The position numbers and the translations under genes were made by a program. The notes below the pieces were generated by a model that made no database searches, had not been told where the DNA came from, and was given only the letters and a program-made list of their open reading frames with translations. A stretch of 5,263 nucleotides of DNA from Rhizobiaceae bacterium (GTDB taxonomy: Bacteria > Pseudomonadota > Alphaproteobacteria > Rhizobiales > Rhizobiaceae): the NCBI GenBank assembly GCA_913776675.1, contig CAJYRE010000262.1, positions 1-5,263 on the forward strand, written 5' to 3'. Within the stretch, counting starts at the first letter, position 1. Each line of letters starts with the position of its first letter. Shown piece after piece: positions 1 through 5,203 of the stretch.

Positions 1-274
1 GCTGGAACGGGTCTTCGGCCAAAAGGCGGCGTTCGCGCTTGAGTACGCCATGGGTTTCATCGAGAAATTCCGAGATGACAGTCGCCCCGCAAAGCGTGCG
101 CATATTGTCATCCACATAGACCGGCAATGTGCCAGCCGGATTGAGATTGAGAAATTCCCGACGCTTTTCCCAGGTCTGCTCTTCGACCAGATCGGCCTGA
201 AACCCGTATTCAGACAGAATGAGCCTGACAAAGCGAGACGTTGTTGACATGGGATGGTGATACAAAGTGGGCAT
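1..274 (-). CDS. Glutathione S-transferase family protein, N-terminal part (cut by window edge)
   Basis: The first 91 residues of a GST-fold protein are visible; the rest lies beyond base 1. The ATG at 272-274 is preferred over the ATG at 248-250 because the extra codons give MPTLYHHPMSTTSRFVRL, which restores the first beta strand (TLYHHP) and the active-site stretch PMSxxSR at about residues 8-14 typical of GST thioredoxin folds. NPAGTLPVYVDD at about 46-57 carries the cis-proline (LPV) that supports the glutathione backbone. The usual Glu-Ser pair that binds the gamma-glutamyl group of glutathione, expected just before the next helix, appears as Gly-Ala (GATVISEFL, about 67-75), so catalysis on glutathione is uncertain. 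A GGAA sequence about 13 bases before the ATG is a weak ribosome site. The gene is divergent from uppP across a 169-base gap. The GST fold is well supported; the substrate is unknown. Confidence 0.85.
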   Translation of the reverse strand, partial: MPTLYHHPMSTTSRFVRLILSEYGFQADLVEEQTWEKRREFLNLNPAGTLPVYVDDNMRTLCGATVISEFLDETHGVLKRERRLLAEDPFQ

Positions 275-343
275 TGCTGTCTAACTGTTCCGGTTCGGGC
301 GTTGATCGTGCGGTGTTTGGGCGTTTGCCTGGTCTGACGCGCC

Positions 344-374
344 TGCCCGTGGGTTCCCACGCGGGCAAGCTTGC
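344..374. repeat. Nested inverted repeats between the GST gene and uppP
   Basis: CGTGG (348-352) pairs with CCACG (357-361), and TGCC (344-347) pairs with GGCA (364-367) around a two-base CG bulge, giving an imperfect GC-rich hairpin. It overlaps a perfect 10-base palindrome, GCAAGCTTGC, at 365-374. There is no T-tract after it, so it does not look like a terminator. It overlaps the likely -35 element of uppP, so a regulator-binding site or a leader structure are both possible. Confidence 0.5.
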
Positions 375-383
375 GTTTATAAA
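354..383 (+). promoter_or_regulatory. Candidate sigma-70-type promoter of uppP
   Basis: TTCCCA (354-359) and TATAAA (378-383) are separated by 18 bases, and the -10 lies about 60 bases before the uppP ATG. The -10 sits inside the inverted repeat CGTTT-ATA-AAACG (374-386). The -35 match is only four of six, so this is a tentative assignment. The symmetric TTTATAAA core could also serve the divergent GST gene. Confidence 0.35.
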
Positions 384-443
384 ACGTGGTTCCGTCATAC
401 AGGCGAATCGCTTTGCTTGTCACGCCCATCAAAAGGACATTCC

Positions 444-1250
444 ATGGAAGATCAATCGATCATCAGTGCTCTTATTCTTGGTCTTATCGAAGGGCTGACT
501 GAATTCATACCCGTTTCGTCCACCGCTCATGTGCTTTTGGCCGGTCAGTTTTTAGGGTTTAAATCGCCCGGTAATACATTTGCGGTGCTGATTCAGTTGG
601 GAGCCATTCTGGCCATTCTGGCGGTTTATATCCAGAAATTGTTGTCCATTGCCCTGTCTTTGCCCAGCAATCCACGCAGCCGCCATTTTGTTCTGGCTGT
701 GCTGGTGGCCTTTTTGCCCGCGGCAATAATCGGCGCACTTGCGCATGATTATATCAAGGCCGTGCTGTTTGAAACGCCCAAGCTGATTTGCATCATGCTG
801 ATTGTGGGGGGTGTGGTGTTGCTGGTGGTGGATCGCATTCCCTTGACCCCCCGCTACACGGATGTGATGGATTATCCCCTGTCGCTGGCATTGAAAATCG
901 GCTTTTTCCAGTGCTTGGCGATGATTCCGGGAACGTCCCGTTCCGGTGCCACCATTGTTGGTTCGCTGCTGATGGGCACGGATAAACGCTCGGCAGCAGA
1001 GTTCTCCTTTTTTCTGGCCATGCCAACCATGGTGGGGGCCTTCACGCTGGATCTCTACAAAAACCGCAATGCCTTGAGCATGGATGATGGTCTGCTGATC
1101 GGTCTTGGTTTTATCGCGGCGTTTATTTCGGCGCTGTTTGTGGTGCGCGGTCTGTTGGATTTCGTATCCCGGCGCGGTTACGCCCCCTTTGCCTGGTGGC
1201 GGATTCTGGTTGGTGTTGTGGGGCTGATTGCCTTGCAGGTGTATGGTTAA
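444..1250 (+). CDS. uppP: Undecaprenyl-diphosphate phosphatase (UppP/BacA)
   Basis: This is an integral inner-membrane enzyme that removes one phosphate from undecaprenyl pyrophosphate to regenerate the C55-P carrier for peptidoglycan and surface polysaccharide synthesis; raised levels of this family give bacitracin resistance. The protein is 268 residues, normal for the family. The signature motifs are intact: E16-G-L-T-E20 followed by FIPVSSTAH with H29, and PGTSRSG at 162-168 with R166, matching the catalytic Glu/His and Arg positions of E. coli UppP. Hydrophobic segments occur at about 46-63, 83-100, 114-130, 190-203, 217-235 and 252-266. The ATG at 444 is chosen because AGGA (434-437) lies six bases upstream; an in-frame TTG at 417 would add nine residues not expected in the family and has no ribosome site. 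It is probably a single-gene transcript ending at 1316-1343. Confidence 0.97.
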   Translation: MEDQSIISALILGLIEGLTEFIPVSSTAHVLLAGQFLGFKSPGNTFAVLIQLGAILAILAVYIQKLLSIALSLPSNPRSRHFVLAVLVAFLPAAIIGALAHDYIKAVLFETPKLICIMLIVGGVVLLVVDRIPLTPRYTDVMDYPLSLALKIGFFQCLAMIPGTSRSGATIVGSLLMGTDKRSAAEFSFFLAMPTMVGAFTLDLYKNRNALSMDDGLLIGLGFIAAFISALFVVRGLLDFVSRRGYAPFAWWRILVGVVGLIALQVYG

Positions 1251-1261
1251 ACGCATGCCGT

Positions 1262-1283
1262 GTTTCATTATTCTCAATGAAAC
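1262..1283 (+). repeat. Perfect 8-bp inverted repeat in the uppP 3' region
   Basis: GTTTCATT (1262-1269) and AATGAAAC (1276-1283) are exact reverse complements around the six-base loop ATTCTC. It begins 11 bases after the uppP stop and precedes the strong terminator by about 30 bases. It could be a 3' UTR stability hairpin or a protein-binding palindrome; no T-tract follows it. Confidence 0.55.
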
Positions 1284-1315
1284 GATAACGTTCATCTGAC
1301 AAACAAGAACAAAAG

Positions 1316-1343
1316 AAAAGGCCCGCATGAAGCGGGCCTTTTT
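1316..1343. terminator. Bidirectional intrinsic terminator between uppP and the micropeptide gene
   Basis: AAAAGGCCCGC (1316-1326) pairs perfectly with GCGGGCCTTTT (1332-1342) around the loop ATGAA. T-tracts follow the GC core on both strands (TTTTT at 1339-1343 on plus; the complement of 1316-1319 on minus). It terminates uppP from the left and the 1374-1526 gene from the right. Confidence 0.93.
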
Positions 1344-1362
1344 GTCAATGCTATCGCGCCTT

Positions 1363-1389
1363 TTCGATTGCGCTTAGCGCGCAATCGAA
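1363..1389. repeat. 11-bp perfect hairpin enclosing the micropeptide stop codon
   Basis: TTCGATTGCGC (1363-1373) and GCGCAATCGAA (1379-1389) are exact reverse complements with the five-base loop TTAGC. Read on the minus strand, the upstream arm encodes the last residues of the 50-residue protein and the TAA stop (1374-1376) sits in the loop. No T-tract follows on the minus strand, so it is more likely a 3' end protection or pausing structure than the terminator itself, which lies 20 bases further on. Confidence 0.7.
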
Positions 1390-1526
1390 GCCGTGCTGCA
1401 TGGATCAACACCATAAGCGGGATTGCAAATTCCCTTGCGGGCAGCAACCGTGGTGGGAGCCACGAAAGAGCCAGCGATAATAACCAAAGCCGCACACGCG
1501 AAAAACAGTGCGATAGATTTGCCCAT
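1374..1526 (-). CDS. Predicted secreted two-cysteine micropeptide precursor (50 aa)
   Basis: The reading frame ATG 1526-1524 to TAA 1376-1374 encodes 50 residues. It begins MGKSIALFFACAALVIIAG, a basic tip followed by a hydrophobic core, and runs to a likely signal peptidase I site after TTVAA (about residue 29). The mature part would be only about 21 residues, RKGICNPAYGV then DPCSTASIAR, with Cys34 and Cys43 placed to form one disulfide after export. The strong terminator 30 bases downstream on the same strand supports a real transcript. The ribosome site is weak: GGGG about 10 bases before the ATG. A poor promoter-like pair (TTGATG, 17 bases, TAAACA on the minus strand, about 1600-1628) lies upstream. 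I do not recognise the family; a periplasmic or extracellular peptide is inferred only from the signal sequence and cysteines. Confidence 0.7.
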   Translation of the reverse strand: MGKSIALFFACAALVIIAGSFVAPTTVAARKGICNPAYGVDPCSTASIAR

Positions 1527-1670
1527 GGATAATGAACCCCAAAAAATCGAAATTGCTGGCTGGAATCAGGTGAAACCACTGTTCCTTGCGGTAATCCGTG
1601 TTTACGCATCACGCATTTCAACATCAATAGCAGATTGAGCTGAATCAGCGGTTAATTGAACTAAATCAAT

Positions 1671-1716
1671 GATGCGTCTTTTGTGCAACGCTGACACAGA
1701 AGACGCATCCTTTTTG
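1671..1716. terminator. Long-stem intrinsic terminator downstream of the NDUFA9-like gene
   Basis: GATGCGTCTT (1671-1680) pairs with AAGACGCATC (1700-1709). The stem extends inward by a T-G wobble and TGTG/CACA (1682-1685 with 1695-1698), leaving a nine-base loop. On the plus strand CTTTTTG follows directly, the classic arrangement. On the minus strand, where it would end the NDUFA9-like transcript 14 bases after its stop, the tail is ATTGATTTAG, a weaker U-tract. It may work in both directions; the stretch 1527-1670 holds no gene I can support. Confidence 0.75.
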
Positions 1717-1722
1717 CAGATG

Positions 1723-2700
1723 TCAGGCAGCCTTGCCAGAGCGGCTGTATTGGCCTTTGGGGCGGAAATGCACGAGATAGGATGGCAGAACGGCGGCAAC
1801 CGAGCGTGGGCGAATGCCGATGCTTTCCAGTGTGCGGCCTTCCGCCTTGGCGGCTGCCGAGACCACGTTATCGCTTTTCAGCAGCGTCAACTGGTCGTTG
1901 GTCACGGGAGGCTGGATCAGCGGAATGGCTGAGGTGATGCCAGCGATGAACGAGGCAAGGCCAAAGGAAATCGGCATCAGCGGTGTATCGCGGTCCACAA
2001 CCCGCAGCATTTCCTCAAGACATTGCTGGAAGCTCAGAACTTCCGGTCCGCCCAGTTCATAGATGCCGCTCTTCAGCTCGCCGTCCACGGCCTTGGCCAC
2101 GGCCTGGGCCACATCTTCCACAAACACCGGCTGGAATTTGGTTTTGCCTCCACCGATCAGCGGCAGGAAGGGTGCAATGCGCGTCATGGCCGCGAATTTG
2201 TTAAAGAAATTGTCTTCCGGTCCGAAAACGATCGAAGGACGCAGGATAACGGCATCCGGCAAAACCTTCAGAATGGCATCTTCACCCCGGCCCTTGCTGG
2301 CTGCATAGAGTGATTTGGATTTCGCATCTGCACCAATGGCCGAGATATGCACAAGCTTTGCACCCGCAGCAGCCGTGGCTTCAGCCACGGTACGGGCACC
2401 AAAATCCTGCACGGCATCAAATTTGTTACGGCCTGATTCAAACAGGATACCAACGCAATTGACCACGAAGGATGAACCTTCGACGGCCTTTGCCACGCTA
2501 TCCTTATAGCGCAGATTGGCTTGAGAGAGGGAAATCTGTCCGACATTGCCGAAGGGAAGCACAAAGCCAGCCAGATCAGGGCGGCGAACAGCCACGCGCA
2601 CGCGATAACCACGCTGTGCCAGAACCCGCACCACATGCCGACCGATGAGGCCGGAGCCACCGAAAACAGTAACCAGCGGCGGAAGATTTGCGAATGTCAT
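1723..2700 (-). CDS. NDUFA9-like atypical short-chain dehydrogenase (complex I NDUFA9 subunit family)
   Basis: This 325-residue NAD(P)-binding protein is related to the 39-kDa accessory subunit (NDUFA9) of mitochondrial complex I. The N-terminal Rossmann motif is FGGSGLIGR at 13-21, matching the GxxGxxG dinucleotide loop of atypical and extended SDRs, followed by RVAVRRP at 35-41 where the cofactor ribose would be read. VVNCVGILFE (79-88) is the typical strand after beta4, KLVHISAIGAD lies at 115-125, and Y132-AAS-K136 preserves a YxxxK pair. ILRPSIVFGPEDNFFNKF (152-169) is characteristic of the NDUFA9 group. The start ATG at 2700 has AGGAG six bases upstream. The DUF1330 gene is 115 bases upstream on the same strand, so co-transcription is possible, although a weak promoter-like pair (CTTCAC and ATAAGA, 17 bases apart, 2748-2776 on minus) lies between. 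The bacterial role is not settled; complex I assembly or quinone/lipid metabolism are family-based guesses. Confidence 0.9.
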   Translation of the reverse strand: MTFANLPPLVTVFGGSGLIGRHVVRVLAQRGYRVRVAVRRPDLAGFVLPFGNVGQISLSQANLRYKDSVAKAVEGSSFVVNCVGILFESGRNKFDAVQDFGARTVAEATAAAGAKLVHISAIGADAKSKSLYAASKGRGEDAILKVLPDAVILRPSIVFGPEDNFFNKFAAMTRIAPFLPLIGGGKTKFQPVFVEDVAQAVAKAVDGELKSGIYELGGPEVLSFQQCLEEMLRVVDRDTPLMPISFGLASFIAGITSAIPLIQPPVTNDQLTLLKSDNVVSAAAKAEGRTLESIGIRPRSVAAVLPSYLVHFRPKGQYSRSGKAA

Positions 2701-2815
2701 AAAGAGCTCCTGCGGATCGGATAGTCAGACCAATTCATATGGGTGTGTCTTATCGCTATTGTTGCGCGAGGTGAAGCAGATTCGTGCTCTGTCTCGCGGC
2801 AAGAATAACGACAGA

Positions 2816-3103
2816 TTATTGCCCTTCGATCAGAACAATTTCCCCATCGGCCACTTCCTGGCGGATTTTGACAGCGGCCTGGTATTCGGGCGAGTTGTAG
2901 CAATCCAGAGCATGTTGCAGCGAGGGAAATTCAATCACCACATTGCGGGCGCGGGCTTGGCCTTCCACGGCTTCCGTTTGACCGCCGCGGGCCAGAAAAA
3001 TGGCACCAAAGCGTTCAAAGGCCGGTTTTGCCGTCGAGATATAATCCTTGTAACGCTCTGTGTCGTGAACATCGACGCGCGCGATCCAGTATCCTTTTGC
3101 CAT
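2816..3103 (-). CDS. DUF1330 domain-containing protein
   Basis: A 95-residue protein with the full DUF1330 pattern: MAKGYWIARVDVHD (1-14), a beta strand then the YKDYISTAKPAFERFGAIFLARGG helix-turn-strand (about 18-41), RNVVIEFPS (53-61) and the helix ALDCYNSPEYQAAVKIR (about 65-81). DUF1330 proteins are small cytosolic dimers with a ferredoxin-like alpha+beta fold; no biochemical function is established. The ATG at 3103 is preferred over a TTG directly before it because GAGGTGAT, an excellent anti-16S match, places GAGG seven bases upstream. It is the first minus-strand gene downstream of the divergent promoter region and may lead into the NDUFA9-like gene. Confidence 0.92.
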   Translation of the reverse strand: MAKGYWIARVDVHDTERYKDYISTAKPAFERFGAIFLARGGQTEAVEGQARARNVVIEFPSLQHALDCYNSPEYQAAVKIRQEVADGEIVLIEGQ

Positions 3104-3131
3104 CAAATCACCTCTTTGGTTGTCTCAACTG

Positions 3132-3160
3132 TGATCGGTGAAATCCACAGCAACGTCAAG
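3132..3160 (-). promoter_or_regulatory. Candidate promoter of the DUF1330 gene
   Basis: On the minus strand CTTGAC (3160-3155) is the -35 form common in rhizobia. It is followed after 17 bases by CGATCA (3137-3132), a partial match to the alphaproteobacterial -10. The start codon is about 28 bases further downstream. The -35 is good and the -10 weak. Confidence 0.35.
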
Positions 3161-3189
3161 CGGCATGACGGCGCTCGAGTCCATGGTTC

Positions 3190-3203
3190 TTGCATTTTTG
3201 CAT
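3190..3203. repeat. Direct repeat TTGCAT / TTGCAT in the divergent intergenic region
   Basis: TTGCAT occurs at 3190-3195 and again at 3198-3203, separated by two bases, so the copies are eight bases apart. The segment TGCATTTTTGCA is also nearly symmetric. It lies between the DUF1330 start and the beta-helix gene, next to both candidate promoters, so it could be an operator, but two copies of a six-base word can arise by chance. Confidence 0.3.
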
Positions 3204-3230
3204 TGCGGTATCATGGCTGTGCGTCATAAT
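3203..3230 (+). promoter_or_regulatory. Candidate promoter of the beta-helix gene
   Basis: TTGCGG (3203-3208) and CATAAT (3225-3230) are 16 bases apart. The -10 matches the consensus at five of six positions and the -35 at three. This would give a 5' leader of about 160 bases. A competing -10-like sequence, TAGAAT at 3327-3332, lacks a good -35. Confidence 0.3.
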
Positions 3231-3290
3231 TGCGCATGCCGGATTCGGCATTGGTCAGGGTCTGCCCGGCATACAGCGTCGCAGTGTGTT

Positions 3291-3315
3291 TTCTGCGTTT
3301 GATAAAACGCAAGAA
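3291..3315 (+). repeat. Hairpin in the leader of the beta-helix gene
   Basis: TGCGTTT (3294-3300) pairs with AAACGCA (3305-3311) around GATA, and TTC (3291-3293) can pair with GAA (3313-3315) past one bulged A. It lies about 80 bases before the GTG start. The core resembles the sequence at the uppP promoter (372-386), so it may be a shared protein site rather than an RNA structure. Confidence 0.45.
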
Positions 3316-3380
3316 TGCTGTAGCGATAGAATATGTCCATGGGTGTTGCAAAACTGGAGTAACGGTTCTGAAGAGCAGGC

Positions 3381-3386
3381 AAGGAG
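3381..3386 (+). promoter_or_regulatory. Shine-Dalgarno site that fixes the GTG start of the beta-helix gene
   Basis: AAGGAG lies eight bases before GTG 3395-3397. No other in-frame start nearby (TTG 3230, ATG 3419) has a comparable site. Confidence 0.8.
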
Positions 3387-3394
3387 CAAAATCC

Positions 3395-4498
3395 GTGGCA
3401 AAGCCGCTTTCCACCCTGATGGGGGTGCTGTTGCTTCACAATAGTATCGGTCTTGCAGCAGCCGTTGCTGCACCTGCCGCGGCCACGCGCGCAGCGGGAG
3501 CCGTACCCTGTTCACCATCGCTATATGAGGCGTTGCGCGCGGTGCCGGATGATGTTGCCCAAGTTCAGCCGGTGGCGTGCAAGGTTGAACTGACCCGCAA
3601 CGATCTGGTCATGACGGATCTGGCGTTTATCGGGGAGAAAGCCAGCGGAGCCAGCCTGGATTGCCACGGCGGCATTATTGGCATTTCCGGGCGTCCACCA
3701 AGAGGGGCACCGCCCACCATTCAGATTTCATCGGTGCGGGGTGAGGATGGGAAATGGAGCGTTCCGCATGACATCGCCATTCGCAATTGCAAAATTTATG
3801 GTTCCATCCGCATCATGGGTCTTGGGCCAAATGGTGAGTCAGACAATGTGCGCCAGTCGTCTCTTAACCGCAATCACACCGAAGTTGCGCAAGCTGCTGC
3901 ACCCTATGGGATTGTGCTGGACAATCTGACCATTGTGGCCGATGGCCCTATGCCCCTCTATGTTTCTCCGGGGGTTACGAAAGTAACCCTCACTCATTCT
4001 GTCATCACGGGTGTTTCCAAAGGCTCCGGCATCTATCTGGATGCTGAAACGGCCCGCAATGTGATTTCCGGCAACCATTTTGACATTCGCACCAAGAACC
4101 GCGAGGTGCTGGCTGTCGATGGTTCCGCCTATAATGTGATTGAGAACAACAGCTTCATGAATCCGGAATATGGAGGCATTTTCCTGTTTCGCAATTGCGG
4201 CCAATGGGGAACAGTGCGCCATCAGACGCCGCAACACAATCGTATCGCCGATAACAAGTTCATCTATCAGGGGATCTCAAACCCGCGGCCAGCCATCTGG
4301 ATGAATGCCAATCAACCCTGGCAGAGTTTCTATTGTGATGAAGACCCGCCGACCCCGTTTGGCAGTGGAGCCGATAACCGCAGCTTTGCCGACAACAACA
4401 CAATCATCAACAATGTGATTGTGGGGGCCGACGGAAAGCTGATCCGCGATCAGGGCCAGCACAATATCCTGACAGGCAATGGTGCCAAGCCGAAATAA
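3395..4498 (+). CDS. Exported right-handed parallel beta-helix repeat protein
   Basis: A 367-residue protein starting at GTG 3395. The first 30 or so residues (basic Lys3, then a hydrophobic stretch ending in AAAVAAPAAA) look like a signal peptide, with cleavage after Ala30 or after Ala36. The body is a series of short strands with asparagine ladders typical of PbH1 repeats: NVISGNHF 222-229, NVIENNSF 247-254, NRIADNKF 282-289, NTIINNVI 335-342 and NILTGN 357-362. Strands such as SGIYLDAE (211-218) and GGIFLFRN (260-267) sit in between. Six cysteines remain after export (39, 62, 90, 132, 268, 314), enough for three disulfides. Parallel beta-helices are usually polysaccharide lyases, hydrolases, epimerases or adhesins; I cannot identify a catalytic set here, so the activity is unknown and periplasmic or secreted location is inferred. 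The gene is divergent from DUF1330 and tail-to-tail with pyrF, only nine bases apart. Confidence 0.85.
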   Translation: MAKPLSTLMGVLLLHNSIGLAAAVAAPAAATRAAGAVPCSPSLYEALRAVPDDVAQVQPVACKVELTRNDLVMTDLAFIGEKASGASLDCHGGIIGISGRPPRGAPPTIQISSVRGEDGKWSVPHDIAIRNCKIYGSIRIMGLGPNGESDNVRQSSLNRNHTEVAQAAAPYGIVLDNLTIVADGPMPLYVSPGVTKVTLTHSVITGVSKGSGIYLDAETARNVISGNHFDIRTKNREVLAVDGSAYNVIENNSFMNPEYGGIFLFRNCGQWGTVRHQTPQHNRIADNKFIYQGISNPRPAIWMNANQPWQSFYCDEDPPTPFGSGADNRSFADNNTIINNVIVGADGKLIRDQGQHNILTGNGAKPK

Positions 4499-4522
4499 GC
4501 AGCCGGGTCAAACACCGGCTGC
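4499..4522. terminator. Shared terminator-like hairpin between the beta-helix gene and pyrF
   Basis: GCAGCCGG (4499-4506) and CCGGCTGC (4515-4522) form a perfect 8-bp GC-rich stem with loop GTCAAACA. It starts right after the beta-helix stop and overlaps the last codons of pyrF, whose TGA stop begins in the loop. On the minus strand TTATTTC follows, a modest U-tract for pyrF; on the plus strand the tail (CTGCATTTC) is poor. Confidence 0.65.
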
Positions 4523-5203
4523 CTGCATTTCAGCCAAAATGGCCTGTGCTGCCGCTTTGGGGTCTGCTGCGCGTGTAATGGGACGGGCTACTACCAGATG
4601 GCTGGAGCCTGCCATCAGTGCCTGCGCAGGGGTCATCACCCGTTTCTGATCACCCTTGTCGGCACCGGCCGGGCGAATGCCGGGGGTTACCACGGCCATG
4701 TCTGGCCCGAGGATGGTGCGAACCGCGGCTGCTTCCTGTGCCGAGCAGACAATGCCGCCCATGCCGGCGTCTTTGGCCTGTTTTGCCCGCAGCGCCACAA
4801 GGCTTGCCGCATCATGGTTATAGCCTGCATGGATCAGGTCTTGATCATCCATGGAGGTCAGAACGGTAACGCCCAGCAGGCAGAGATCCGATCCCTTGGC
4901 AGCGGCAACGGCAGCAGCCATGGCTTTCGGGTAAGCATGCAGGGTCAGCATGGTCATGCCCATTTTGACGATATTCTCCACAGCCGAGGCAATGGTGTTG
5001 TCAATATCGAGCAATTTCATATCGAGAAAGATGCTTTTGCCGCTTTTGGCCAGATCACGTGCCAGTTCCAGCCCGCCAGCAAAGGCCAATTGATAGCCGA
5101 TCTTGTAAAACAGCACATCATCGCCCAGCGTTACAACCAGTGTTTCGGCTTCAGCAACAGTCGGGACATCAAGCCCGACGATCAAAGACTTGCGCGCATC
5201 CAT
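4508..5203 (-). CDS. pyrF: Orotidine 5'-phosphate decarboxylase (PyrF)
   Basis: This cytosolic TIM-barrel enzyme decarboxylates orotidine 5'-phosphate to UMP, the last step of de novo pyrimidine synthesis. The 231-residue length is normal for the bacterial class I family. Visible landmarks are GLDVP with Asp12 (10-14), FYKIG with Lys34, the catalytic array D61-M-K63-L-L-D66-I-D-N-T70, TPGIRP (173-178) and the phosphate-loop segment VVARPIT (204-210) with Arg207. The last usually reads V-x-G-R in the family; here Ala206 replaces Gly. The start at 5203 is chosen because AGGGAG lies seven bases upstream (5211-5216); an in-frame ATG at 5245 would add 14 residues with no ribosome site. The 60 bases upstream to the window edge hold no identifiable gene. 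The 3' end overlaps the hairpin at 4499-4522. Confidence 0.97.
   Translation of the reverse strand: MDARKSLIVGLDVPTVAEAETLVVTLGDDVLFYKIGYQLAFAGGLELARDLAKSGKSIFLDMKLLDIDNTIASAVENIVKMGMTMLTLHAYPKAMAAAVAAAKGSDLCLLGVTVLTSMDDQDLIHAGYNHDAASLVALRAKQAKDAGMGGIVCSAQEAAAVRTILGPDMAVVTPGIRPAGADKGDQKRVMTPAQALMAGSSHLVVARPITRAADPKAAAQAILAEMQAAGV

Noticed and set aside
241..498. An 85-codon plus-strand frame across the GST-uppP intergenic region
   Set aside because: It has no ribosome site, overlaps the start of uppP in another frame, covers the inverted repeats and promoter, and encodes nothing recognisable.
552..1328. A 258-codon open frame on the minus strand opposite uppP
   Set aside because: It is antisense to a certain gene, is rich in Gln, His and Asn as expected from mirrored membrane-protein codons, has no recognisable domain, and crosses the terminator at 1316-1343.
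1651..1670. TTGA-N6-TCAA symmetric site next to the 1671 terminator
   Set aside because: The half-sites are four bases in an AT-rich stretch, which is easily explained by chance.
2645..3229. A 194-codon plus-strand frame across the NDUFA9-like start and the DUF1330 gene
   Set aside because: It overlaps two well-supported minus-strand genes, shows no domain or signal sequence, and has no ribosome site.
3327..3332. TAGAAT as a -10 element for the beta-helix gene
   Set aside because: The -10 matches five of six, but no acceptable -35 lies 16-18 bases upstream; TTGATA at 3299 is 22 bases away.
3230..3394. Upstream in-frame extension of the beta-helix gene to TTG 3230
   Set aside because: It would put 55 unremarkable residues before a clear signal peptide, and only GTG 3395 has a strong ribosome site.
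3839..4237. A 132-codon minus-strand frame inside the beta-helix gene
   Set aside because: It is a mirror of the repeated Asn/Ile codons of the beta-helix gene, with no domain or ribosome site.
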